From: UBA11524 sp964547515
Lineage (GTDB): Bacteria > Bacillota > Clostridia > Christensenellales > Aristaeellaceae
Reading direction: 5' to 3'
NCBI GenBank assembly: GCA_964547515.1
Contig: CAZJOA010000138.1
Span: forward strand, 1 to 7,422
DNA length: 7,422 nucleotides
Shown here: piece after piece, positions 1 through 6,411 of the stretch
Layout of the letters: the number at the start of each line of letters is the position of its first letter
Position numbering within the stretch: the stretch's first letter is position 1
Made by a program: the position numbers and the translations under genes
Notes under the pieces: generated by a model
The model's input: the letters and a program-made list of their open reading frames with translations, nothing else
Databases searched by the model: none
What the model was told of the DNA's origin: nothing

Positions 1-64
1 GGTCGCCCTCGCGCTCCTTCGGGCGTGCAGGGCAGAGCCCGCCGTCCCCCCGAACCCGCCGTAC
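1..64. other. No supported gene at left edge
   Basis: This GC-rich stretch lies downstream of the acyltransferase terminator. The open frames that cross it continue into the antisense of the acyltransferase and show no family features. Two short inverted repeats (CGCCC at 4-8 with GGGCG at 21-25, and a GGGC-AGA-GCCC hairpin at about 32-42) are visible, but neither has a T tract. Stems this short are expected by chance at this base composition. It may be the tail or flank of a gene outside the window. Confidence 0.4.
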
Positions 65-114
65 ACAAAAAAGCCCTTGCGCGCCGGATCAGCGTCAGGC
101 GTGGGCAAGGGCTT
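65..114 (-). terminator. Intrinsic terminator of the acyltransferase gene
   Basis: A perfect 10-base inverted repeat, AAGCCCTTGC at 71-80 with GCAAGGGCTT at 105-114, reads on the minus strand as a stem followed by a run of six T (arm end plus TTTT) before GTGTAC. The loop is long (24 bases). The minus-strand 5' arm lies inside the final coding codons of the acyltransferase (stop at 95-97), so gene end and terminator overlap. The stem plus U tract is read directly from the sequence; termination itself is inferred. Confidence 0.75.
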
Positions 115-823
115 CTTCGCGTTCGTAGAGCGCCTGCATCTGGTCGTAGGTCTCCTGGACGATGCGGTCGCGCTCGGCGATGGGGTCGTTCTCCGGGTCG
201 TAGAGGATCTCCGTGCCGAAGGATACCGTGCGGCCATCCTTGTGGCAGAGCATGGGCATGAACCGGCAGCGCTTGCCCGTCCGGCTGTAGTACACCTGTG
301 CCAGCATGGGGAAGCCGCGGAAGAGCTCCGGCGGACGGCCGGGCTTGTAGCCGGGGCTGTCGGGATTGGTGTCCGGGTCTTCGGGGAAAATGAGCAGGTT
401 CGCGCCGCTTTGCAGCGCCTCGACCGACTGGCGGAAGGTGTTCATCAGCTCGCGCGGCTTGTGCCGGAACACCGGGATGGAGCGCACCTTCTGCATCAGG
501 TGCATCACCTTCGCGGCGAGGAAGCGCGCCACCCGCGTCTTGGTCTTGTCCGCCCAGTTCACCCCCTTGAGGGTGTACCGCTTGACATACGCCGTGGCCT
601 CCTGCACGTCGCAGCACAGCTCGCTGATCGACCACGGCCGCGTGTATCCCGGACAGTACAGCATGCCCGCCACCGGGCCATACAGCTGACTGTGATTGCA
701 CAGATAGACGATGGGCTCGCCCTCCTGAAGGCGGACGTTCTCCACGTCCTTGACCTGATGGGGCATCGCACAGCGCAGCACGAACATCAGCAGGCGGATC
801 GACCGCGAATGCGTCTGTGCCAT
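95..823 (-). CDS. PlsC-like lysophospholipid acyltransferase family protein
   Basis: This 242-residue protein resembles the glycerolipid acyltransferases that move an acyl group from acyl-ACP or acyl-CoA to lysophosphatidate or related lysolipids at the inner membrane face. Visible blocks: VYLCNHSQLYGP at 39-50 (block I, His44), SIPVFR at 115-120 (block II region with Arg120), LLIFPEDPD at 143-151 (block III, FPED in place of the usual FPEG) and RFMPML at 187-192 (block IV). A short hydrophobic stretch lies near residues 9-20. In block I the HX4D aspartate is Gly49, so the catalytic dyad is atypical. The start was chosen at 823 because AGGAGG sits seven bases upstream; an in-frame extension to 889 runs through the likely promoter and has no such site. 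It is a monocistronic gene, divergent from guaB. The exact substrate is unknown, and family membership is better supported than any specific function. Confidence 0.82.
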   Translation of the reverse strand: MAQTHSRSIRLLMFVLRCAMPHQVKDVENVRLQEGEPIVYLCNHSQLYGPVAGMLYCPGYTRPWSISELCCDVQEATAYVKRYTLKGVNWADKTKTRVARFLAAKVMHLMQKVRSIPVFRHKPRELMNTFRQSVEALQSGANLLIFPEDPDTNPDSPGYKPGRPPELFRGFPMLAQVYYSRTGKRCRFMPMLCHKDGRTVSFGTEILYDPENDPIAERDRIVQETYDQMQALYEREEALAHA

Positions 824-830
824 CCTCTTC

Positions 831-836
831 CCTCCT
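831..836 (-). promoter_or_regulatory. Ribosome binding site deciding the acyltransferase start
   Basis: AGGAGG on the minus strand lies seven bases before the ATG at 823. It fixes the start there rather than at the longer frame opening at 889. Confidence 0.8.
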
Positions 837-860
837 GTTCCATGATGGGGGTTCATGCCT

Positions 861-894
861 ATTTTACCATAGCGGTTAGTCCCGTGCAACTCAA
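861..894 (-). promoter_or_regulatory. Probable acyltransferase promoter
   Basis: Two overlapping sigma-70-type pairs are visible on the minus strand, each with a 17-base spacer. One is TTGAGT (889-894) with TATGGT (866-871); the other is TTGCAC (884-889) with TAAAAT (861-866). Each matches the consensus only partly, so the exact promoter is uncertain. Either would leave a short leader before the ribosome binding site at 831-836. Confidence 0.4.
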
Positions 895-946
895 CATTCG
901 TTGACCTTTGTCCGCCGATATGGGCGAAAATCCGTCAGCCGTCCCA

Positions 947-975
947 TTGACATTCCTGCGCGGTTTTGCTACAAT
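947..975 (+). promoter_or_regulatory. guaB promoter, near consensus with extended -10
   Basis: TTGACA at 947-952 is a perfect -35 box. After exactly 17 bases comes TACAAT at 970-975, preceded by TGC at 967-969, an extended -10. The transcript should begin near 981-983, giving a leader of about 48 bases. That is too short for a purine riboswitch, so no riboswitch control is supported. Confidence 0.85.
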
Positions 976-981
976 GGCTGA

Positions 982-996
982 TAACCTGAATGGTTA
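982..996 (+). promoter_or_regulatory. Small inverted repeat at the guaB transcription start
   Basis: TAACC (982-986), a five-base spacer TGAAT, then GGTTA (992-996) form a short dyad right at the predicted transcript start. It could be an operator half-site pair or a 5' end hairpin that stabilises the message. At five base pairs it could also be chance. Confidence 0.25.
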
Positions 997-1014
997 CGAC
1001 TAAAGGATGTGTGG

Positions 1015-1020
1015 AGGAGG
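1015..1020 (+). promoter_or_regulatory. Ribosome binding site deciding the guaB start
   Basis: AGGAGG lies nine bases before the ATG at 1030. The longer frame opening with GTG at 1009 would put this site inside the coding region, so the ATG is preferred. Confidence 0.85.
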
Positions 1021-1029
1021 ATCATTCTC

Positions 1030-2487
1030 ATGCTTCAGAAGGTTGTGCGCGAAGGTCTCACGTTTGACGATGTCCTGCTTGTGCCCGCCCGCAGCGAGGT
1101 GCTGCCCAAGGACGTCGATCTGTCCATCCAGCTGACTCCCGTCATCAAGCTGAACATCCCGCTGATGTCCGCCGCCATGGATACCGTCACCGATTCCCGC
1201 ATGGCCATCGCCATGGCGCGCGAGGGCGGCCTGGGCATCATCCACAAGAACATGTCCATCGCTGACCAGGCGGCGCAGGTCGACAAGGTCAAGCGCTCCG
1301 AGCATGGCGTCATCACCGATCCCTTCTTCCTGTCCCCCACGCATCTCATCCAGGATGCGGAAAACCTCATGGCCCGCTACAAGATCTCCGGTGTGCCGAT
1401 CTGCGAAAACGGCAAGCTCGTCGGCATCCTGACCAACCGCGACCTGCGCTTCGTCACGGATTACAACCGCCCCATCCATGAGTTCATGACCAGCGAACGC
1501 CTCATCACCGCGCCCGTGGGCACTTCCCTGGAGGAGGCCAAGATGATCCTGGCCAAGCACCGCATCGAGAAGCTCCCCATCGTGGACGAGAACGGCGTGC
1601 TGCGCGGGCTCATCACCATCAAGGACATCGAGAAGTCCACCAAGTACCCCAATTCCGCCAAGGATGCCAATGGACGTCTGCTCTGCGGCGCGGCGGTGGG
1701 TGTCACCGGCGATGTGTTCGACCGCATCGATGCCCTGCTGGATGCCAAGGTGGACGTGATCTCCATCGACACGGCGCATGGGCATTCCGTCGGCGTGCTC
1801 AAGCAGGTCGAGGCCATCCGCAACCGCTATCCGGACATCCAGCTCTTCGCGGGCAATGTGGCCACGGCGGGCGCGACCCATGACCTGATCGCCGCGGGCG
1901 TTGACTGCGTGAAGGTCGGCATCGGCCCGGGCTCGATCTGCACCACCCGCGTGGTCGCCGGCATCGGCGTGCCCCAGGTGACGGCTGTGGCGGACTGCGC
2001 CGAGGAGGCCGACAAGCATGGCATCCGCGTCATCGCGGACGGCGGCATCAAGTATTCCGGCGACATCGTGAAGGCGCTGGCCGCAGGCGGCTCCTGCGTG
2101 ATGCTGGGCTCCATGCTCGCCGGCACGGACGAAGCCCCCGGTGCGACCGAGATCTATCAGGGACGCTCCTTCAAGGTGTACCGCGGCATGGGCTCTCTGG
2201 CCGCGATGGAGGCCGGCAGCAAGGATCGCTATTTCCAGGCCGAGTCCAAGAAGCTCGTGCCCGAAGGCGTGGAAGGCCGCGTCCCCTACAAGGGCGTTCT
2301 GGCGGACACCATCTACCAGATGGTTGGCGGTCTGCGTGCCGGTATGGGCTACTGCGGCGCACCCAATATCGATCACCTGCGCAAGAACAGCGAGTTCATC
2401 AAGATCTCCGGCGCGGGTCTGGCGGAGAGCCATCCCCATGACATCTCCATCACCAAGGAAGCCCCGAACTACTCCCGCAATAGTTAA
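1030..2487 (+). CDS. guaB: IMP dehydrogenase
   Basis: GuaB oxidises IMP to XMP with NAD+, the committed step of guanine nucleotide synthesis in the cytosol. The 485-residue length is typical for bacterial GuaB. The TIM-barrel catalytic domain is split by a CBS pair at about residues 94-205. Visible landmarks: N-terminal LTFDDVLLVPA (10-20), SAAMDTVT (48-54), IDTAHG with Asp248, the catalytic loop GPGSICTTR with Cys304, ADGGIKYSGD (336-345), GMGSLAAM (386-393), the flap with Arg400-Tyr401, and EGRVPYKG from Glu415. The C-terminus ESHPHDISITKEAPNYS is family-like. The ATG at 1030 is chosen over an upstream GTG because of the AGGAGG at 1015-1020. It is transcribed alone from a strong promoter. 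The stop codon TAA lies within the left terminal repeat of the AT-rich element that follows, so the last few residues (RNS) may have been set by that insertion. Confidence 0.98.
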   Translation: MLQKVVREGLTFDDVLLVPARSEVLPKDVDLSIQLTPVIKLNIPLMSAAMDTVTDSRMAIAMAREGGLGIIHKNMSIADQAAQVDKVKRSEHGVITDPFFLSPTHLIQDAENLMARYKISGVPICENGKLVGILTNRDLRFVTDYNRPIHEFMTSERLITAPVGTSLEEAKMILAKHRIEKLPIVDENGVLRGLITIKDIEKSTKYPNSAKDANGRLLCGAAVGVTGDVFDRIDALLDAKVDVISIDTAHGHSVGVLKQVEAIRNRYPDIQLFAGNVATAGATHDLIAAGVDCVKVGIGPGSICTTRVVAGIGVPQVTAVADCAEEADKHGIRVIADGGIKYSGDIVKALAAGGSCVMLGSMLAGTDEAPGATEIYQGRSFKVYRGMGSLAAMEAGSKDRYFQAESKKLVPEGVEGRVPYKGVLADTIYQMVGGLRAGMGYCGAPNIDHLRKNSEFIKISGAGLAESHPHDISITKEAPNYSRNS

Positions 2488-2546
2488 TTGGGAATGATGA
2501 ATTCATAATGATGAATTGAGAATGTGCCACCCGCTGGCCGGGCAGG

Positions 2547-2575
2547 AACTACATCCTAATTCCTCATTCATAATT
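2547..2575 (+). repeat. Internal direct repeat, copy A
   Basis: This 29-base unit begins AACTACAT, continues through CCTAATTCCTCATTC and ends CATAATT. It recurs 58 bases downstream (copy B). Both copies are preceded by a GC-rich segment containing GGCCG (2536-2540 and 2596-2600), so the duplicated module is larger than the AT-rich part alone. Confidence 0.7.
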
Positions 2576-2604
2576 TGCAAAAGCGCCGCGTGCTCGGCCG
2601 CAGT

Positions 2605-2641
2605 AACTACATTCCTAATTCCTAATTCCTCATTCATAATT
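2605..2641 (+). repeat. Internal direct repeat, copy B with extra heptad
   Basis: This is the same unit as copy A, but it has one extra T (CATTCC against CATCC) and one additional seven-base CTAATTC-type unit, making 37 bases. The seven-base difference suggests slippage in a short tandem array. Its right end is also the right terminal inverted repeat of the whole element. Confidence 0.7.
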
Positions 2642-2643
2642 AC

Positions 2644-2682
2644 AAAAAAAGTGCATCCGGCAATGCGCCGGGTGCACTTTTT
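2644..2682. terminator. Bidirectional terminator between guaB and the ABC operon
   Basis: The stem GTGCATCCGG (2651-2660) pairs with CCGGGTGCAC (2668-2677) through ten pairs, including one G-U, around a seven-base loop. It is flanked by seven A (2644-2650) on the left and five T (2678-2682) on the right, so it can terminate both strands: guaB on plus and the four-gene operon on minus. On the minus strand it lies close behind the operon's last stop codon. On the plus strand it is separated from guaB by the AT-rich element. Confidence 0.88.
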
Positions 2683-2700
2683 CGCGCCGGATGCGCTTTT
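2647..2700. other. Duplicated terminator arm giving an alternative hairpin
   Basis: A second copy of the right arm, CCGGATGCGCTTTT at 2687-2700, can pair with AAAAGTGCATCCGG at 2647-2660 over 14 positions with one G-U. It competes with the main arm at 2668-2682. In minus-strand RNA two tandem 5' arms would precede a single 3' arm and U tract, and the outer 5' arm begins at the operon's stop codon. Confidence 0.5.
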
Positions 2701-4183
2701 AACGCAGTTCGAAGTCAAATCCGCCTTTGATGAGGTAAAACGCCTGATGTCCGTCCACGCTGACCGCATCGTGGAGCGCGTCGAAGGTGGACAGCGCCAC
2801 CGTGTGGACGCTGCCGTTCACATCGGTGAAGGTGCAGACCGTGTGGGGCGCGGCGGTGATGGTCTCGCCTGCGGGGAGCATGCCGGAGACCGTCACCAGC
2901 GTCAGCGCGTTGTAGGCCGCCTCAAAGGCCGCGTAGTCGATGGGTTCGCCGTCCCGGGTGACGGAAATGTCATAGACGGGGTTGCCGTCGTCATCCGTCA
3001 GCAGCTCGTTGTTCGCCGCCACCTTTTCGGTGCGGGTCAGGCGGTATTCGGTGGTCGTGTCCCCCTGACGGATGGTCAGCGCGGACAGATTCCCCAGCGC
3101 CGTCATCACCGGATAGCGGCTCATGGTGGATGCCACGTCATAGTCGATGAACAGCCCCATGGTGAAATGGCTGCTGAGGTAAATGTCCTCCCCGCAGAGC
3201 ACATAGTCGACCATGTCGCTCTTTTCGCCGCCGATGACGAAGGTGAGCGTGCTCTCCGGCCAGTCGCGGGTGATGGCTGCGCCGTCGGCATTGGTGGTGG
3301 CGATCGTGCCCGCCGCCATGTGGAGGTCGATGGTCAGGCGGGGCGTGTCAAAGCCGTGGGCGGACAGTGCATCCGCCGTGGCCGGGCACACATATGCCCC
3401 CAGGCGCAGGTTGGCAAGGTTGGTCAGCAGGTTCGCCATGGCCGTGCTGTCCGCAGGATACTGCATGGGATGGGTGATCTGCCAGTGATCCGCCGCGTCG
3501 GCATCGGTGATGTCGCCGTCCAGCGTCCATTCCGCCTGAAGCCCCTTTGCGTCGGACAGGCGGATGCGGTCGATGCGCGCCTTGTGGAGCGTCGGCTGGG
3601 TGACGCTGCGCAGGGTGTCGCGGTTGACGAAGATGCTCTCCACCGCTCCGTTGGACAGGGCGAACAGCCGCGTGTCCCCGTCGAGGAGCAGATAACGCCA
3701 TGTCCCCTCGTAGCTCTCGTCCCCTACGCGCAAATGGACGACCGTCCCGTCCGCGCAGGTGATCTCCGCCTCATAGCGGGGGACATCCAGCCCGAAGTCC
3801 GCCAGATGCGCCGCATAGACGGATGCGTCCTCCGTCAGCACCTCCTCGGCCTCGATGTGGCAGAGCGCCTCCAGAAACGCCTGACTTTCCGCCGCCGTCA
3901 GCGTGAAGCCGTCCTCCCCCGGGAGCGTCATGCCCCCGTCCGCGTTCGGGATGGCCGTCCAGGGGGCTTCCTCCCCCCGGCGGATGCTCACCGACGACAG
4001 CGCGGACGGGTCGCAGTCAAGCAGGGTGACGGCTTTGTCCGCCGATGCGACGGGGGATGCTTCATCCGCCGACCGATCCGGCAGCAGATACGCCGCGCAC
4101 AGGGCGATGAGCAGCAGCGCTGCGCCGAAGAGCCAGATGCGCCGATGGGGCGCGGTCGATTTCCGTTTGGGTACAGCGTGCAT
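2699..4183 (-). CDS. DUF4340 domain membrane-anchored protein
   Basis: This 494-residue protein has a basic N-terminus, one membrane segment (about 16-34) and a large region predicted to lie outside the cytoplasm. The body looks like DUF4340: a block LADFGLDVPRYEAEI near 127-141 followed by DGTVVHLRVGD (145-155), and a second block LSAHGFDTPRLTIDL (273-287) followed by LTFVIGG (313-319). This implies two related modules in one chain. No enzymatic motif is evident. DUF4340 proteins are known mainly as neighbours of GldG-like ABC components; their function is not established. ATG at 4183 overlaps the upstream stop as TGATG, with AGGAGG eight bases before it. A GTG one codon earlier is possible but sits only five bases from that site. 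It is the last gene of the operon and probably an accessory or substrate-handling subunit (inferred). Confidence 0.85.
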   Translation of the reverse strand: MHAVPKRKSTAPHRRIWLFGAALLLIALCAAYLLPDRSADEASPVASADKAVTLLDCDPSALSSVSIRRGEEAPWTAIPNADGGMTLPGEDGFTLTAAESQAFLEALCHIEAEEVLTEDASVYAAHLADFGLDVPRYEAEITCADGTVVHLRVGDESYEGTWRYLLLDGDTRLFALSNGAVESIFVNRDTLRSVTQPTLHKARIDRIRLSDAKGLQAEWTLDGDITDADAADHWQITHPMQYPADSTAMANLLTNLANLRLGAYVCPATADALSAHGFDTPRLTIDLHMAAGTIATTNADGAAITRDWPESTLTFVIGGEKSDMVDYVLCGEDIYLSSHFTMGLFIDYDVASTMSRYPVMTALGNLSALTIRQGDTTTEYRLTRTEKVAANNELLTDDDGNPVYDISVTRDGEPIDYAAFEAAYNALTLVTVSGMLPAGETITAAPHTVCTFTDVNGSVHTVALSTFDALHDAVSVDGHQAFYLIKGGFDFELR

Positions 4184-5664
4184 CACAGACGCCTCCTGGG
4201 ATAGAGAATGAGGAAGGCCGCCGCGACCACGCCCAGGGGCAGGAGGGTCAGCAGAAGGCTTCCGGCGGTGAGCGCCTCAGCCGAAAGGGCGGGACGGATG
4301 GCCGCCCGGGACATGATGTCCAGGCTGGATGCGGCACTGTCCACCAGATATTCCATCACGCGGATGATGAACTCCTGCGCGTGGGTCATGGAATAGTAGT
4401 AATCGTTGGTCAGCGTGGCGGTCGAACCGATGATGACCGCCCGGCTGACATCGCCCGTGTCGGAAAAGCGGTAGGCCTCCAGCGCCAGGGCGAAGGGGCC
4501 TTCCTCGTCGCCGGACTGCTTGGACAGGGAGGTCGATGTGCTGCTCAGCGCGTGCAGGTAGGAGCCCTCCCCCGAAAGCAGCATCGGGCTGACGCTCAGC
4601 GCGGTGTCGGTGGTGTCCGGCGTTTCGAAGGCGCGCGCGGTGGACAGGAGGAGCGTGGTCGCGCCGTTGAGCATCAGGTCGAGGGTGATCTCCGTCGGCT
4701 GCATCTCGGGCAGGAGGACGGTGCGATTGCCCTCGAAATAGGCGGACTTGTCCTCCCGGGCGGCGACGACGACCCCTTCCTTGGGGACGAAGCCGTAGGA
4801 GCGCAGCAGCGCCTGATAGTTCGGCATGGATGCGATGGGGTCGGAATAGTCACAGGCGAAGAGCAGCGAACCGCCCTGCGCGGCGAAATCCGTCACAATG
4901 CGCAGCTCACTGTCCGTCAGGTCGCGGACGGGCGCGAGGAAGACCAGCAGATCCTCCGGGGTCAGGGCCATGTCCCCCAGGGCGGCAAACCGCACGTCGT
5001 AGTGATTCCCCAGCAGGAAGTCCGCCAAATTAGCGGCGGTGTTCGCGTCCAGCTCGTCATGCCCCTGCACCATGTACACCACCGGGATGGTCTCCTGGGT
5101 GACATAGGTGATGGCGGCGGTGATGCTGCTCTCGTAGGTCAGCCGGTCATAGGCGTATGTCCCCGCGTCATAGTCGATGGACAGGGCAAGGAAGTCCGCC
5201 GCGTCCAGAACGCGGAAGCGATCCGTCCTTTCGCAGTACACCACCAGGCTGTCCGCAGTGACGGTGTTGTCCGCCGTTGCGCCGGCAAAGCGCGTCAGCA
5301 GCGATGGATGGAGGGACAGGGACGCCTGCTCCCAGGTGACGAAGGACGACGCCGAGGCATACCGATCCAGCAGCTCGAACAGCTGAAGATCCTCATTCCC
5401 CTTTTCGTACAGGGCGTAGATGTGCACGGGGGTGTCCAGCGCGTCCAGCACGGCGGAGGTCGTCTGCGAATGGGAGGTCACGCTGTTGAAGGAGAAGTCC
5501 ACCCGCCAGCCATGGCGCTTCTCCAGCACGGTGAACAGGCCGTTGAGCGCGATGAGCACCGCCAGCCCCAGGCAGAGCAGCAGCGTCGACAGGCTGCCAT
5601 AACGGAAGCGGGCATCCCGCAGGAAGGAGAGATCCGGCTTTTTCATCCGCTTTTTCATCATCAT
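4183..5664 (-). CDS. GldG-like ABC transporter auxiliary protein
   Basis: This 493-residue protein resembles the GldG / ABC-type uncharacterised transport family. It has a basic N-terminus, a membrane segment at about 24-47, a long extracytoplasmic domain, a second membrane segment at about 464-487 and a basic tail PRRRL. Visible features include VYMVQGHDEL (196-205), matching the GHGE-type motif of GldG with Asp in place of Gly, LLVFLAP (239-245), GGSLLFACDYSD (264-275) and AVIIGSTATLTNDYY (409-423). In Bacteroidetes GldG works with GldA and GldF. Three consecutive ATG codons (5664, 5661, 5658) precede KKRMKKP, and the first overlaps the permease stop as ATGA. Upstream there is only a G-run (5666-5671), so the exact start among the three is uncertain and translation is probably coupled. 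The likely role is an outer partner of the permease; the substrate is unknown. Confidence 0.87.
   Translation of the reverse strand: MMMKKRMKKPDLSFLRDARFRYGSLSTLLLCLGLAVLIALNGLFTVLEKRHGWRVDFSFNSVTSHSQTTSAVLDALDTPVHIYALYEKGNEDLQLFELLDRYASASSFVTWEQASLSLHPSLLTRFAGATADNTVTADSLVVYCERTDRFRVLDAADFLALSIDYDAGTYAYDRLTYESSITAAITYVTQETIPVVYMVQGHDELDANTAANLADFLLGNHYDVRFAALGDMALTPEDLLVFLAPVRDLTDSELRIVTDFAAQGGSLLFACDYSDPIASMPNYQALLRSYGFVPKEGVVVAAREDKSAYFEGNRTVLLPEMQPTEITLDLMLNGATTLLLSTARAFETPDTTDTALSVSPMLLSGEGSYLHALSSTSTSLSKQSGDEEGPFALALEAYRFSDTGDVSRAVIIGSTATLTNDYYYSMTHAQEFIIRVMEYLVDSAASSLDIMSRAAIRPALSAEALTAGSLLLTLLPLGVVAAAFLILYPRRRL
4192..4197 (-). promoter_or_regulatory. Ribosome binding site within the end of the GldG-like gene
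   Basis: AGGAGG on the minus strand lies eight bases before the ATG at 4183 and inside the last codons of the upstream gene. It supports independent or re-initiated translation of the DUF4340 gene and the ATG rather than the adjacent GTG start. Confidence 0.7.
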
Positions 5665-6380
5665 GCCCCCCGATAGCGCCGCGCATCCAGATGATGGATC
5701 GCCAGCACCAGACACGCCGCCGCGAAGCTCACGTCATACCCCGCGCTGGCGAAGGAGAACTGCCCCATCAGGAAGGGCTCGGTGCGTTCATACAGGCTGA
5801 AGAAGGACAGCAGACGGCCGATCCAGTCGATGCTGACGGCGCTTTGGAGCAGGTCGAGCATCCAGACCAGGAAATTCGCGCCGAACGCCGTCACGGCGGC
5901 GGTCACGGGGCTGGCAGTGCACCCGGAGATGAACAGATCCAGCGCGATGAAGGCACAGCCCTGCAGCACAAAGCCCAGATAGCCCACCAGCAGCTCGCCC
6001 GGATACACCCGGCCATAGATGGCCACGATGACGGCGAACAGCCCCGTCAGCAGCACCGTCAGCACCATGACGGACACCGCCGCGAGGTACTTGCCCAGCA
6101 CGATCCCCGGCAGCGACACAGGGCTGGTCAGCAGCAGCTGATCGGTGCGCTTCTGCTTCTCCTCGGCCAGAAGGCGCATCGTCAGCACCGGGCACAGGAG
6201 CATCCACAGGTAGCTCATCGTCCCGATGAAGGACAGCAGGTCGCTGGAGCGCGTCTGCATGATGGTCAGATAGAAGATCAGCGAGGACAAAAGCAGGAAC
6301 ACGCCCATGAACACATAGCCCACGGGGGTGAAGAAATATCCCTGAAGCTCGCGTTTCCAGATGGAAAGCAAAATCGTCAC
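5661..6380 (-). CDS. ABC-2 type transporter permease, GldF-like
   Basis: This hydrophobic protein is about 239 residues with roughly six membrane segments (about 20-40, 52-70, 100-122, 130-155, 158-178, 213-228). The N-terminal KRELQGYFFTPVGYVFMGVF and the cytoplasmic loop LLAEEKQKRTDQLLLTSPVSLPGIVLGKY (as short pieces, residues 70-98) are hallmarks of the GldF/NosY branch of ABC-2 permeases; the loop is where the ATPase couples. It would form the membrane channel powered by the upstream ATPase. There is no ATG start: a GTG at 6380 gives the N-terminus MTILLSIWKRE, which fits the family, while a TTG at 6401 adds seven residues and lies closer to the ATPase stop (6412). Neither has a clear ribosome binding site, so coupling to the ATPase is likely. 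Its TGA overlaps the next ATG. Confidence 0.88.
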   Translation of the reverse strand: MTILLSIWKRELQGYFFTPVGYVFMGVFLLLSSLIFYLTIMQTRSSDLLSFIGTMSYLWMLLCPVLTMRLLAEEKQKRTDQLLLTSPVSLPGIVLGKYLAAVSVMVLTVLLTGLFAVIVAIYGRVYPGELLVGYLGFVLQGCAFIALDLFISGCTASPVTAAVTAFGANFLVWMLDLLQSAVSIDWIGRLLSFFSLYERTEPFLMGQFSFASAGYDVSFAAACLVLAIHHLDARRYRGA

Positions 6381-6411
6381 CCCATTGTCAATGGAAATCA
6401 ATGCAAATACA

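Larger units (their letters stand above)
2485..2642. mobile_element. MITE-like AT-rich intergenic element with terminal inverted repeats
   Basis: This 158-base non-coding block is bounded by imperfect 19-base terminal inverted repeats, consensus TAATTNNGAATGANGAATT, at 2485-2503 and on the opposite strand at 2624-2642 (16 of 19 positions agree). Inside, AT-rich modules built from AATTC/CCTAATT/CATTCATAATT words alternate with two GC-rich modules (about 2524-2546 and 2576-2604), each able to form a short stem. No transposase is encoded and no clear target duplication is visible. The left repeat begins at the guaB stop codon and the right repeat ends two bases before the A tract of the terminator. 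A composition so unlike the GC-rich neighbours suggests an inserted, trans-mobilised or repeat-family element. This is inference; copies elsewhere in the genome cannot be seen from here. Confidence 0.55.

Noticed and set aside
901..929. Second plus-strand -35 (TTGACC at 901-906)
   Set aside because: No acceptable -10 box lies 16-18 bases downstream; the promoter at 947-975 is far better.
976..1029. Purine riboswitch ahead of guaB
   Set aside because: The leader from the predicted start is only about 48 bases and lacks the three-way junction pattern and a terminator stem.
1000..2439. Long minus-strand open frame opposite guaB (479 codons)
   Set aside because: It is antisense to a complete, highly conserved guaB, is rich in His, Asp, Ala and Gly as expected of a reverse-frame shadow at high GC3, and has no recognisable domain.
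2547..2641. Possible CRISPR array
   Set aside because: There are only two imperfect repeats of unequal length, and the GC-rich stretches between AT-rich blocks are related modules rather than unique spacers.
2503..2769. Small minus-strand frame with repeated IMNEELG peptides
   Set aside because: The peptide repeat is simply the translation of the direct DNA repeats in the AT-rich element and it crosses a strong terminator.
2516..4204. 562-codon plus-strand open frame opposite the DUF4340 gene
   Set aside because: It begins in the AT-rich repeat block, runs through the terminator and then mirrors the DUF4340 gene; its Arg/Gly/Val/Gln-rich composition is that of an antisense shadow.
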